Positions 11,656 to 23,564 of a stretch of 64,000 nt of DNA are shown here, in pieces. Positions within the stretch are counted from its first letter, which is position 1, and the number at the start of each line of letters is the position of its first letter. The stretch covers positions 248,001-312,000 of the forward strand of contig JAULBX010005553.1 in assembly GCA_032358255.1 (NCBI GenBank), in the 5' to 3' direction. The position numbers and the translations under genes were made by a program. Below the pieces are notes generated by a model. It did no database searches. It was not told the origin of the DNA and saw only the letters and a program-made list of their open reading frames with translations. The DNA comes from Heterotrichella gracilis. Lineage: Eukaryota; Sar; Xanthophyceae; Tribonematales; Xanthonemataceae.

Positions 11656-12190
11656 GGGCGGGAAGGCGTTTGATGGCGGAATGCATGCTTGTGCTGAGGG
11701 CTGCAATGCTGTGGCCTTGCAGAGGGCAGCTCCAAATGGACTGAATCTTGCTCTGCGGCCATGTGCTGAGAGTCTGACTCATCCGAGTGCTTTTCAATTG
11801 TGACGCACAACGTGACACTGTCCGACTCGGCAAGGTGTGCAAGGAAGTCCTATGAAGTATTTGCAATTGCTTGCCGACAGTGTCAGACTTCGTGAAGCTG
11901 TTTGACCTACCAAGACGTCTTGCTAGCGCTTGAATTTCGTTGCAATAGTAAGTTTTTGATAAATTTTGATAACTTACAACTTGATGATTCAATTTACTTG
12001 AATCATTTTGCTACAATGGATTGTTACACTAACTTATTTGTAAAAGTGGGCACTGCATCGTGCTGGTAATAGTAATAGTATGTGTGATTGCCGGCCAGTG
12101 ACTGTCAGGGCCCTGGCCAGGTGGCCGGTCTGCCTGTCCCTCAATTTGAAAGCCCCAACACATCATGCTGCGAGGGGCGCCGCGCGGTGA
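11656..12190. other. Convergent 3' region, methyltransferase and tRNA-IPT genes
   Basis: Two genes end toward each other across this 535-bp spacer. TTTGTAA at about 12039-12045 could end the + gene, and GTTACA near 12023-12028 (TGTAA on the minus strand) could end the - gene. A long inverted repeat lies at 11813-11885. Confidence 0.55.
11813..11885. repeat. Inverted repeat in 3' region
   Basis: TGACACTGTC plus GGCAAG (11813-11834, with six extra bases between them) pairs with CTTGCCGACAGTGTCA at 11870-11885. The stem is 16 bp with a 6-nt bulge and a 35-nt loop. It could be a hairpin in the 3' UTR or the relic of a small inverted-repeat element. Confidence 0.7.
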
Positions 12191-15100
12191 TCAATGTCCC
12201 TTCCCCAGCAGCTCCTCCACCTGGCGCACCACCCCCTGTGCCACACCCTCGTCGCTCAGCAGCTGCATCTGCGTGATGTAGCTCTTCTGTGCACGCTCCT
12301 CCTCCTTGGTCAGGCGCCCGCTGTCACCGCAACCACCTGCATGCGTGCGGGGCAATGGGTCAGGGAGTGGGGTGCTGCAATCTCCGGCATTCAGGGCCAC
12401 TGCTTGCGTGTCATGTCCGCCGCCACCACGCCCACGTATGTGTATAGTTTAAACCCTAAACGAGGGTTCAAAATGCAGTGTGAAGGATGGGGTAGGTAGT
12501 GGGTGGTGTATGATGTGTTAGATGTTGCCCAATGGTGGGGACCCCGAATGCCCTGATGCGGCCTCCCGGGTTTTCACCATTGTTGTACTTTATACGGCAT
12601 GGTTGACACCAGTGAATCAGAACCCTAGCTAAGAGTTTTGCATAGTGAGTACCATTGTCAACACATTCACTTTGCATGTGGCGAGCAAGGAATTTGCAAG
12701 TGTCCATGGCCCCTACCTATGTGCTCCTGCGCATGGAACAGCTCCATGACCTCCCCTGCCACCACCGCCACCTCCCGCCCCCCTTGCACTGCTGCCACCC
12801 ATCGGAACATGTTGTCATCCCTAAACCACGTCATCTGGCGCTTGCACAGCTGGCGGGAGGCGGCCTGGATACCCTTCACTAGGGTTACCTGCCGGGGTGG
12901 TGGTAGGCGCTGAGTTGGGGATTGGGACAACACAGTCACCAGGACCTAAATCCTAGATGCCAAGCATTTCTGTCAGGTTTGTTTTGGTCACAGTTGACAT
13001 GAACAACACATACCAAAGCGCTTGCACTCTGCGTGCAACAAATCGCGCCAAAACAGGTTTCCATTCCCAACTAACAACAGCATGATGCGCCCAGTAGCCT
13101 GCACCAACCCAAATCACCACAGCCCTACAAGTTCCTCCTCAACAGGTTCCCTTTTTAAACATAAATTTCTTTTGTCGCTTTTGCCCTCACCAGATTCTCA
13201 GCAGTGGGCCGCTCCCCCCGGTCCTTCAGCCCTACCAGGTACTCCATTGCCTGCCGGTACCCTATAGCGCGAGCCGCGCAGCGCTGGTTGGGCAACAGTC
13301 CCAGGGACAGGAGCATCTGGGACTCCTGGAGAGCAAGAATTTAGGGTTGACACAAAAAATGACATGGATGGTGGGGTGAGTGCATGTCCTTGGCATACTT
13401 GATATCCTCGTGACCAATTTAAAGGAATTAGGGTTTTCAAGTACACCGTTTGGGGTTACTTGTCACCTGGAGCAGCCCCTGCACCGCCATCTGCTCCACG
13501 CGCTCGTCAATTCGCCGGAACAGCTCAAGGCGGGGACGGGTCAGGAAGTAGCACCTGCAGCAGGGGCGGCGGCGGCGGTGGTGGTGGTGGTGGTGGTGGT
13601 GGTGGTGGTGGTGGTGGTGGTGGTGGTGGTGGTAATGCCGATGGTGGTGGCTGTGATGGGAGGCCATGATGGGATGGTAGCCGCAATGGGATGGTAGCCA
13701 TGATAGGATGGGATGGTGGCCACTATGGTGGCGGTGGTAGAACCCGTACCAGCAATACATATACATATGTGCCGCTTCCACAGCAAAGAACGATATATAA
13801 CAGATTTGGATATGGTGGTGGCGGTGTGGCGGTGCTCAGGCCAGTGAACCAGCAAATGCCACAACCTGCTTTCCCTCGTATTGAAGTTTTGCAGCATGCC
13901 CTTTGCAAGTTACAAAGGATCCAAATTCCCCAAACAACCAAGAGTTTGAGCAGATGTTTGCTTTCTCAGAACGTAATACAGCTTGCGTCCCCACCTGAAA
14001 TCATAGTCCAGCGGTGCATCCATTGCGATGTCCATGTCGCTCATTGGCCTGCCTGTCTGGGCCACAACCTCCAGCACGCGGCGCAGTCGGTACCAGTTGT
14101 TGGGGATGGCACGCAGCCTACACCAAAGGATGGGTTTGGCAACGATAAGCAATGGTTACTTCAATTGCAATGATTCAATTTTGATATGCTGATAATCTAC
14201 TGTTTTTGTGACCACAAAATTGGTGTATTCTTTGCCATTTAAGGAACCTACAAGTGTGTGTACTGTATATAACTGTAGTGACTGTACTGTAAAAGCAAGC
14301 AACGACGCTATAGCAATAAATTTAGGGGAGTAAACGCACTTTTCAGCGGATGCGGGGTCCCCCTTTTGTTCAATGAGGCGCACCCCCTCCTCCCATTTAT
14401 CCTCCCCTGTCAGCTCCTCTTCCCTCTCCCCCCTGGCTAGAGCAAACGCCTGCAGCAACATGCGCGCACTTGTCAGGCGATGCCGTGTATGGCTTTGGTC
14501 AAGCACAACCCTAAACGCTGAACACTAACTGAACATGCCTGCAGTGCAGGCAGATCAGAAGAGGTGTTATGTCCTCGCCAAATTTGCATGTGGGTATCAA
14601 TCCCTATCCTATGGGCTGCAGCATGTCCGTGAGGAGTCCCAGGTTGCCCATAATTTCATCCTAATATTATTCCTTGCATGTTTTCTTTATTCAGTGCAGC
14701 GTCCCCACCTCCTGCAGCATGGCTTCCACTTGGGACTCCGTCTGGGCATCGGCTCGGGGAGTGTTGGGCTTGCCAAAAATGAACCAGCGCAGGTACATGC
14801 CCGTCCCTCCCACCACGATGGGTGTCTTGCCACGCTGCACAAACAAACGTGGTCCTTAGAAAGATATTGTTACGTAGCCTTTTAGAAAACAAGGTTCAAA
14901 AAGCTATACATAGACAGCTACTGAGGGTGGTGCAGGCCAAACGAGTAGCATAGCCCTGACCATAATTTGTCCTCAAAGGGAACAACGAAAAGGCTTGAAA
15001 AATCCACCACAGGGCTGGCAATGCGTTTTGTGCACAGGTCTGGTGGAGGCTTCCATGGGTGGTATTGTACTTTATGCACCATGTTTTACCCGTAGGATGT

Positions 15101-16068
15101 CTTGCGTGGCCTGGCGAGCAGCCGCATAGAAGTCCCCGGCACTGAATTCGGACGTGGGGTCCAGGATGTCGATCAAATGGTGCGGGATGCCGCGCCGCTC
15201 CTCCACAGGGATCTGCACCGCATCACCACAGCCCAGGGTCATGCGCCATGCAGGGCATCACAGTGCGTGGTGATGTGTACCGTGGGTCTCCCATGGGTCA
15301 TGCGCCATGCAGCAAGTGGCAGTGCGGGGTGCACAGTCGCAAGGAACACGCACATTTGAGGGTTTTTAGATGTGTGAATTCTCCTACTAAAACCTCTGGT
15401 AATACAAGACGTTTTCTTCTGTCGCGAATTCAATCTTTAAAACGCCGTGCACATTCTAGCATCATTTATGGGAACCCAAAGCACCCTGCGCCCCTGCCAT
15501 TTGAGGGTGTAGGGGCTGGCATATGCCCCCCTATGAATGCAATCATTTGAAGACCACCCACCTTGTCTGACCCCACATCCAGCCCCCGATACACCTGTAC
15601 TGAGTCAGCGCTGATGATCTCCCCATCCAGCGCCTCAGCCAGGTGTAGGGATAGCTGGGTCTTGCCCACCGCAGTGGGACCGGTGAGGATGATCACCTTG
15701 GGAAGACCCTGGCTAGGGTTTTGGCTGGGACCCGTCAGGGTTGCAGCGGCGGCCATGGAAGCCCTAAACGCCGAGCTGGGCTGGTGCGCGCGTGTCGATG
15801 GGGGGTAAGCCAAGTGGCAAGGTGGGTTGGATAAGTAGGCGGAGATGGGAGGGAAGCGGGCGCCGGATGGCCCAAGGAGGGTGTGGAAAGCGCTTGGTCT
15901 GGAGCTAGGCCCATGGTAGAGGCATGCGGTAATGTGTGGCATGGCGGGGCATGGCGGCTCCTGCCGCCCCAGTCGGTGGTGGAAGGCGCCAAAGAACGGC
16001 TGGGCCCTATGGCAGCGGCGGGCAGCAGTGCGCAAGAGGTGGGCTGAGGCTGGCTGGCCGCACTGCAT
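12191..16068 (-). CDS. IPT: tRNA dimethylallyltransferase (MiaA-type), organelle-targeted
   Basis: Nine exons on the minus strand join in phase: 16068-15562, 15212-15090, 14834-14709, 14449-14340, 14117-13995, 13554-13467, 13325-13191, 12888-12717 and 12336-12191. The enzyme transfers a dimethylallyl group from DMAPP to N6 of A37 in tRNAs reading UNN codons; in plants this is also a route to cis-zeatin. Visible motifs are the P-loop [18 protein letters not shown], the substrate region [42 protein letters not shown], and [11 protein letters not shown] near the end. From the upstream ATG it has 509 residues. The first ~104 are Arg/Ser/Pro-rich and could be a transit peptide. A second ATG at 15756 (MAAAATLTG, good context) would give 405 residues, so both starts may be used. 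The C-terminal zinc finger of cytosolic eukaryotic IPTs is absent, fitting a bacterial-type organellar enzyme. Confidence 0.93.
13566..13633. repeat. (GGC)n(GGT)n triplet microsatellite beside a splice acceptor
   Basis: About four GGC and eighteen GGT units lie in the tRNA-IPT intron, next to the acceptor of the exon at 13554-13467. On the transcribed strand this reads (ACC)n(GCC)n, so it takes the place of the usual polypyrimidine tract. Confidence 0.9.
13640..13740. repeat. GGGATGGTAGCC-type short tandem repeat
   Basis: Imperfect repeats of GATGGGATGGTAGCC continue from the triplet tract into the same intron. They look like ordinary minisatellite drift. Confidence 0.6.
15236..15335. repeat. 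Intronic duplicated GGGTCATGCGCCATGCAG
   Basis: The word at about 15237-15254 recurs near 15297-15314 within the tRNA-IPT intron next to exon 2. Flanking bases are similar but diverged. Confidence 0.65.
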
Positions 16069-17724
16069 GCGGCTGGCAAAAGTTATATTTCCCTAAAACC
16101 CCTATTTGGGAGGAAACCTTCCTTGGCTGGGACACAAAGGTTGCACCCCTAGGAATGGAAACAAGCGTGGTGCGTTGTGGTTGGAGTACCCTTCAGTGGG
16201 TGCCCTAACACGACCTGGCTGTCCACACACGGCCTCCAGCACAAGTTAAAACCACAAACTAGATCACTGATATGCGTCTGGGGTCAACAGCGCAGCTGAT
16301 TGAACTCGCTAAAGTCTCTACATGCCAGAAAACCATGCACATGTTCGACGGCCCGCAAAAGCTTGTGGCTGGGTGAGCAAACCACTCCAGCATAGGTTCC
16401 TCAAACACGGTTTCCACGCAAAAGGGGAACTATCCACTGGGCGTGCACGTGTTGGGAGTCCAGTTTGAGTGTGCGGTCGTATATTTGTGCGTGAACATGC
16501 ATGCATGCGTAGTTGAATGCATGCATGTGCATATCAACGAGTTAAAGCAGGCAACTAGAGGTAGTAAAGCTCGACAGCTGGGCGCTGGGCAGGTTAAAAG
16601 CGCGTAAATGCACAGCAGCAACCACAAGCTTTAAGCACATTATATGGCAGGCAAATGGGCAGGCCAGAATGGCGCCAAGATATCAGGTGGGCCACCCTCC
16701 TTGGTTGAGCTTCGGCTGCAGTTCACAGAAGGGTTTGCAGATCGAACATCAGTCGTTATTTGAAGCACGTGCAGAATACTATTCTGAGCAGATGGAGAGG
16801 AATGATGGGGTGGTAAGGTCCTTCAACGATTCCAGACCCAACAACAGTGGTTACCCCAGTGCAACCCAGTGCACTACATGTAGCGCTTGGAGCGGGTAAC
16901 ACCTCGGGTTATTATGTTGATATCAAGTACCTGCAGTTTGTTACAACCCTAACACAGACCTGTCAACAGGACTGCGGGACAGGAGGGTGAACTGCACTGG
17001 AAAATATTATTCTTGGCTACTGTATAACCCTCCTGGCATTGCAAAGCAAGCAAGGTGGCCCTGCACAGACCCGACGGTACCTGCAGCACTGCAGCGGCAA
17101 GCAGTCTCACTTCACAAAATCTTGCCTACTAGAGCGCCACTGCTGATGAAACACCATGTTCAGTGGTGTGGTGCCAAAACTGCGGTACAACAACCAAACC
17201 AACCAAACAAATGCCACGACCATGTAAAAATGTGTCACGGTAGTTACCGGGGCCACGGTGCACCTAAGGCCCCAGATCCTACAAAAAATCGCTAATCAAA
17301 ATTGCCACAGGGTAAGAATCAATGCTGCACTGCAAGTTCACAGTTCCAAAACCTTACTACCCCCCAATCTCCCTGCTCTGCTGCCCACTGGCCACAGTGG
17401 GGACCCCCAGCCACCCACAACCCCCCTTCTCTTACTCAGCCAACCTTGCCCAGTTGCCACCCCATCAACCAGCAAACCGCCCCAATACGGGGTCGCCTCT
17501 CCCACACTCCATCTTGGTGCCAAACAGGGGACTGTATGCAACCCAAATTATAGTCTCCCTTGGCACCAGGTAGCACTCGCCCTTAAAGACTAGACTGGTA
17601 TCATGCTCCCATCTCGCCACCAGGGGTAGTAGCGGGGCCCCTTCAAAATTTCAAACACCCGAACTTCCCATCTTGTCGCCCGGCAGTATCACCCCCTGTG
17701 ACAGAGCGCCAACTAACCCCCCTC
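16069..17724. other. Upstream of tRNA-IPT and downstream of thioredoxin
   Basis: Both flanking genes are on the minus strand, so this 1.66 kb holds the tRNA-IPT promoter on the left and the 3' end of the thioredoxin gene on the right. No exon with splice or domain support was seen. ATGCATGC-type words are frequent near 16497-16526. Confidence 0.5.
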
Positions 17725-19542
17725 TCATTGCATCCTGCCCAGCTTTGCCCCCGCCAAGTAGTACCTCACTCGCTGGGCGAGCTGCGCCTCCGGCATGTAG
17801 CCCTCGATGCGGTCAATGGGCTGGCCGTCCCTGAAGGCAGTAGGGCAGAGGCTAGGTTTCAGGATTCGGGGTTGGGCTAAGGATCAGGGTTGAGGTTAGG
17901 GTTGAATGTCAAATGCTCACAGTGACAGCAGTGTAGGCCATATGGGTGGAAACTGCACTTTGGGTGGAACTTGGCGTGCAGTCCCACCCCTTGCGCATCA
18001 TCCACGCACTGGAAGAACGCCACTCACCACCAGTAGCATACAATAGAGTGCACTCCTGACGTTCCAACCCCTATTCCCCGCACCCCTCACCCCCCACCTG
18101 AACAACACCAGCGTGGGCAGTCCCGACACCCTGTGCTTGCTGGCAATTGCCGGGTACTTGTCGGTGTCTATCTTCACCACCTTGCACGACCCGTCCAGCT
18201 GCTTGGACAGCTCCTGTACCGAGGAGGGGAGGCAGGGGAACACGCATGAGAAGAAGAGGGTAAAAGGCGGGGGAAGTGCACATTTTGCAAACAGCATTTG
18301 GCAGGTTTGCTGGCAGTTGAGCATACAGGAATTGAATTGGGTTGAGGGGGGTGCCTGTGTCAGCCATGGCCAGCACCTTTGTGTCAACAAGTCCAGCACT
18401 GGAGGTGTCACAACACTGACAAGTGTGCAACGCTGCAGCTGACACTGAGCAGGAGGTGTCAGCTGCAGCCGACAACATGCACCCTACTCCCTGGAAGAGC
18501 CCTAAACCCTTATCCCAAAGAAGCCCTACGCCACCAAGCCTACCCCTGGCAAGCTTACCTCCAGGCCCTTGGACATCATCTGGCAGGGGCCGCACCAGGT
18601 GGCGTAAAAGTCGACCAACACGGGCACGCTGCTCTGTGCGATCATGTCATCGAAGCTGGCAAACTGCTCCTTCTTGGCAGCCCGGCAGACCAAACCCCTG
18701 GAGCGGGATATCCGGGCCACTTGCCTCGTCCTGTGGACAGCAGGGGGTTGGGGAGTTGGGCCGGGGATGCGTGCGGTGGGATGTGCACCGCTATTGTTGA
18801 TGCTGGCAATCGTATGCACGGTGGTCCGCAAGGACACTTCGAGCACTGGTGGTACCCAACCTACTGGGTACTGGGGACTGTACGCCATGCCAGCAAGACT
18901 ACGGCAAGCTTCCAAACCCAGTTACAAGCTAAACTCCAAACAATTTCGAGTTCTAAAATTATTCTGTTGCCACAGAAGCCTACAGTTGGATACGATAGTG
19001 CGCCAAGGGTGTGGTTGCCCCAGCACAGATATGGCATGCATATGCCACATGCCAATGCTGATGCGGCGACAAGAGGACAAAAGTGATGCTATGGGGGTAG
19101 TAATCAGTACAACTATAGTACATATTTGATATTGTTTTCTGAAAAACGCTGCCAGAACGACCAGAATCCTGCCAAGCAGCCTCACTTGACCCGAGACCAC
19201 ACACTTTAATAGTGTCCAAAGTCACCCTACCTGAAGGTTTCCACTATTCAAAACACAAATTTTGACTGCTTGAACAAGATAATATGGCTTTGTTGTGGCT
19301 GAGAAACAATAACCAAGTGCAGTTTTCAGTGTGTACCTCGTGTGTGTCGTCAAGGCTTCCTTTCTTTGCACGGCCAGTCCAGTCCTAGATGGCGCCCCAC
19401 TAAGTTGCATTGAAGCCCGAGAGGTACTGCTGGGTGCAGGGGATACTCGACAGGGTTGGGCACTGCACTGCAGTGCAGAGGTGGTAGCTGGAATCATTGG
19501 GGTCAAGCTGCGCAAAACCACCCGCTCAACGCTCGGCACCAC
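17725..19542 (-). CDS. TRXy: Thioredoxin y, plastid type
   Basis: Four minus-strand exons join in phase: up to 19337 from an ATG at 19542 or 19410, then 18730-18559, 18213-18098 and 17830-17725. The active site is VDFYATWCGPCQMM, a redox CGPC pair, and the fold continues with VVKIDTDKYPAIASK, the cis-Pro GLPTLVLF and DGQPIDRIEGY. The KIDTDKYP and GxPxDRxEG pattern matches the y group of chloroplast thioredoxins, which reduce targets such as peroxiredoxin Q. Before the domain is a Ser/Arg/Thr-rich stretch without acidic clusters (APSRTGLAVQRK), as expected of a plastid transit peptide. The 19542 start gives about 198 residues and the 19410 start about 154, nearer the family norm. The first intron (19336-18731) is long, and an uninterrupted minus-strand frame runs through its end, so a shorter N terminus cannot be excluded. 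Confidence 0.92.
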
Positions 19543-19988
19543 AGAGCAGTGGGAGGGTCAGCAGGTGGCTGGCAGCAGCAAACTGCAATATGAAATTACT
19601 TGAATTAGTGGTCATACAAGTGTTCAGCGAGTGTTTGGGCCTGGTTTATATCAGGGTAACTGGGCAATGCATGGCTGCCCTTCCTGGCTGTATAATATCT
19701 TCCACCCCAACAAACGGGGAGGCAAAATGCCTGCATGAATCATCAATCAGTGCTTTTTTGCTACCTGTAACAACGGTTCTGTCCCTCCATGGCTAAAGCA
19801 CTACATGGTTCAAGAATTTTCAAAGGACGTCCTATAATTGCCCTCCGCAGTGCTGCCCTTGAACGCATGTACCCTGCATTGACGCAGGCATGACACAAAC
19901 CGTTTAATAGCAGCCCCAGTTGTTGCTAGCTGTGCTATACATTAAAAGCAGGGTAGCAGTCCGTGGCGAGTGACACCAAACCCGGCCA
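19543..19988. promoter_or_regulatory. Divergent promoter between TRXy and the PTB-like gene
   Basis: The two genes point away from each other across 446 bp (578 bp if TRXy starts at 19410). No clear TATA box or named element can be assigned. The arrangement makes shared regulation possible but does not prove it. Confidence 0.5.
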
Positions 19989-22900
19989 ATGGCGGACTTT
20001 CGTGGGTCGCAGACGCCCTCAAAGGCAGGTTTGCACACCGAACAGTATCAAGCCAAAGTGGCTCACTTTACTGTACCTCAAGCATGCTCCACCCACCCAT
20101 CTGCTTTACAGGCAGCTGTTTTTCTCCTGTTGCAGGTTCTGCACCTTCGAAACCTTCCCTACGAGGCCAGTGACGAGGAGGTTCGTGAGCTGTGCGCCCC
20201 ATGGGGAACTATCCTGCAGCTCAGGCTCAATGTGGGGCCCAGCCGGAACCAGGCCTTTGTAGAGTTCGCCGAGGTGAAGTCTGCAATGGAGATGATGCAG
20301 TTCTACGTCAGCAACTCTGACCCAGCACAGGTGAGAGCAGCTCCAACCTGACCACCAATTGCATGCATCTGGTGCTGGGCTGCCAGTGGTACCCTCAGCG
20401 TGCAGGTCACGGTGTGTGCTCCAGACGCAATGAGCTGCATTGTTCTTCATATATATTTTATGCACCAGCTGTGCACAAAGCTTTATTCAGCGGGCATTGT
20501 TCCTATATGCCCATCACATCCACAGTGTGCGTCTACTAGCTAAGCACTCATCAATTGCCAACGGGTGTGTTTCAAGGCTGGTGTGAACCCACACGCTTCC
20601 TATAATTGCCCACAGGTGCGAGGCAAACCCATCCACATGCAGTACAGCACGCGCTCAGAGATCACCAGTACCGGCAAGTTTGGCGATGCCACCAGCAACG
20701 TGCTCCTGGTCACGTTAGAGGGACTGACGGTAAGCACAGCTCACTTGCTCCCTCCCCTTGCCCACCACTTGACTCCCAACTCCCACTCCTCTCCCCTGCC
20801 CCTCTTCCCTAACCCCTTCCCTAACCCTTGCCCTCCCCGCCCCCCCTTCCCTCCCCCCTCCGCGCAGCCCGACATGCGTATCACCATCGACATGCTGCAC
20901 CTCGTGTTTTCGGCCTTTGGCAATGTGCTCAAGATCGCAACCTTTGAGAAGGCTGCGGGGTTCCAGGCCCTGATCCAGTATGAGAACGCTGCCATTGCGG
21001 AGCAAGTGCGTGCCTCCCTAGAGGGGCACCAGGTCCCCAAACACCTGCTCAATGACACGCCCTTCCCTCCCACTATCCGAATCTCCTTCTCCCAGCACAC
21101 AGATCTCAATGTCAAGTTCCAGAGCTACCGAAGCAGGTAACCACGCGCCCGCAACTGCACAGCCAGCAAGCAGCGCCGCACCGCACCAGCCATCCTCACA
21201 TGCCCGCCACCTTGACCCACCTTGCCCTACCATCAACCCCCCACCCTGCTTCTGGACCCACACCCACCCAACCACCTTGTCTCCCACAAACGACACTCGT
21301 TCCCCCATCCCATGCCCGCCCGGCGCCTTTCTTACCCCCCACCCCCCTGCAGGGACTACGTCAACCTGTACCTGCCAGTGGCACCCTCCGCCCTGGACTC
21401 CTCTGTGGCGGCCCAGGGGGTGCCCTTCCACATGCCCAGTGGGGGCGGCGGCAACCCCAACCAGCCCACCAGCGGCAACGTGCTGCTGTGCACGGTGCGT
21501 GTGTATTGTATTGTGACAGCGGTGATGTAGGCCAGGGGCGCATGCACGCAAGTGGTATCCAGTTACCATGCAGACTGCCCCCTGTGGCGCAATTGCTACG
21601 AACCATCGCCTGTAGCCCACGCAGTCTCTTGCCACTGCATTAGCCGTGGCATCGCCTCGCCAGCCACTGTACTCTCCGCCTCCCCGTCCCCTGCATGCCA
21701 TCAACTAACCCCCCCTCTTCCCCAACCCCCCAGGTTGAGGAGAAGGCCTACCCCATCACTGTGGAGGCCATCAAGACGGTGTTCTCGCCCTATGGCTGGG
21801 TGCAGAAGCTGTCCATCTTTGAGAAGAACAACCTGCCACAGGTGCTGGTGCAGTACCCGGATGACCAGAGCGCGGCCAACGCCAAGGCGGCGCTGGAGGG
21901 GCACGCGATCTACGATGGGGGGTTCAACAAGGTGGGTGGCGCATGGCGGTGGGGGGGGGGGGGGAGCGGGGGAAGCATCTACATTTTGTCGTTATATGTG
22001 TGTGGAGGGCGGTATGCTGGTGGTGCGGTGGTGGCAGCGACATTGTCACATGCTGTGCTGCTGAATGGAGGCCTGCTCTCTCTTGTGCATCAGCCAACCC
22101 GTTATTTCCCTCGTGCCCCAGCTGCGCCTGTCCTACTCGCGCCATCGGGAGCTCAACGTGCGCCTGAACAACGAGCGGGGGTGGGACTACGGCCCGCCGC
22201 CACCTGGCACCGTACCGCCGCAGCCCCTGGTGCAGGCTGCGCCGGCTGTGGATGCCTACGCGCCCGCCGTGGATGCCTACGCACCCGTTACCCCCGCGGC
22301 AGCCTACGACCCCGCCATGCAGGCCCAGCAGCAGCAACAGCAGATGCAGCAGCATTTCCAGCAGCAGCCGATGCAGCAGCAAATGCAGCAGCAGCAGCCG
22401 GCTGGGTATGGGCCCCAAGGGGGGTACATGCAGGGGACGCCGCCACCCGGGCCTGGCCAGGACGCGGGGCACATGTACAACGGCGGGCAGCAGATGCACA
22501 TGCAAATGCAGATGCATGCGCCGCAGCCGTCGCCCACGTTTGTTGACGAACGCTGGGGGCATGGACATGGGGGCCATGGGCACGGTGGCCATGGGGGGCA
22601 GTGGGGCGCGGGACATCCACACATGACCCACATGGGGGGCCAGGGTGGGCCTGGTGGGCCTGATGATGAGGAGGGGAATGTCATTATAACAGGTGAGGGG
22701 AGGGGAGAGGGTGGCTGTGCTGCGAAATGGCAGGGCTTGACACCTAGCAGGAGATAATTTGGCCACATCTGTGCATTGTTGGTGCATTATCATTCGTGCT
22801 GATTCTATACAGCCGCCCTGCACATGCATGTCCACAGGGCAGGCCTGACAAGCATTGCGCATATGTGCAGCCACACATGTGTGCATCCACGTGCTTTCTG

Positions 22901-23564
22901 CGTGTGGATGTGCTAAGCCCGCCCATCACACGGGCCACTGAATTTCATCCCCGGTCGCTGTAGGCCAGGATTATGAGGAGGCGCATGAGGCAGTGGTGAA
23001 GATGGCGGAGGCAGCGGCGCGGGGCGGGTCACCGGCGGCACCCTTGCAAGCGGCCATGGGGGCCATGATGCCGGCTGGAGGCATGATGCAGGGGGGCATG
23101 GGTCAGCGAGGTACGCTGCTGGGACTCTTGGGGCATGGAATGGAGGACTGTGTGCATGACAATGGCCAGTACCGCAAAATGGTGCAGGCTACTACTGCTG
23201 TGCAATCATGCGTGCAGCTGGTCACCACATGGCTGTCTAGACCTGGCAGGAGGAAGCAAGTCTGCAGGGCAAATTTTTTAAACCCGTGTGCGCCGCAGGT
23301 CCGCCACCAGGGCAGATGCAGATGATGGGCGGCATGCAGGGGCCCCCACCCGGCCAGCAGCAATTTGGCTTCCCGCCACCGGGCATGCAAGGGGGCGGCA
23401 TGCCGCGGCCGCCTCCTGGGCCGCCGCCCATGCACATGATGCAGCAGGGCGGGATGTTCCCGAGGCCGCCGCCAGGCCCGCCGCCGCGCGGGATGATGGG
23501 AGGTGGCGGGCCCCGCCCCCCGCCTGGCCCACCGCCGCCACACATGCAGTGGCGACCCTACTGA
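19989..23564 (+). CDS. PTB: PTB-like RNA-binding protein, three RRMs plus Gln/Pro/Gly-rich tail
   Basis: Nine exons, 19989-20024, 20136-20330, 20616-20729, 20868-21136, 21353-21494, 21734-21931, 22122-22692, 22964-23110 and 23299-23564, give about 645 residues. The first RRM starts SQTPSKVLHLRNLPYEAS and contains NQAFVEF. The second contains NVLLVTLEGL, FSAFGNVLKIATFEK and FQALIQYE. The third contains NVLLCTVEEKAYPIT, FSPYGWVQKLSIFEK and QVLVQYPD, followed by LRLSYSRHRELNVRLNNE. This is the order of plant polypyrimidine-tract-binding proteins, which bind CU-rich RNA and control splicing and translation. The tail is unusual: a poly-Gln/Met tract (about 22325-22400), a His-Gly run (22555-22620) and Pro/Gly/Met repeats to the end, a phase-separation-prone low-complexity region. 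The family sequence SQTPSK-VLHLRNLP requires a GC-AG first intron (AAG|GCAGGT at 20025), because the nearby GT donor is out of frame. Confidence 0.93.

Noticed and set aside
13566-13740. Possible CRISPR-like or regulatory array
   Set aside because: It is a simple GGT microsatellite followed by a short minisatellite, without unique spacers of constant length.
21924-22886. 320-codon minus-strand open frame
   Set aside because: It is antisense to the Gln/Met- and His/Gly-encoding exon of the PTB-like gene and has His/Leu/Pro-biased composition with no domain.
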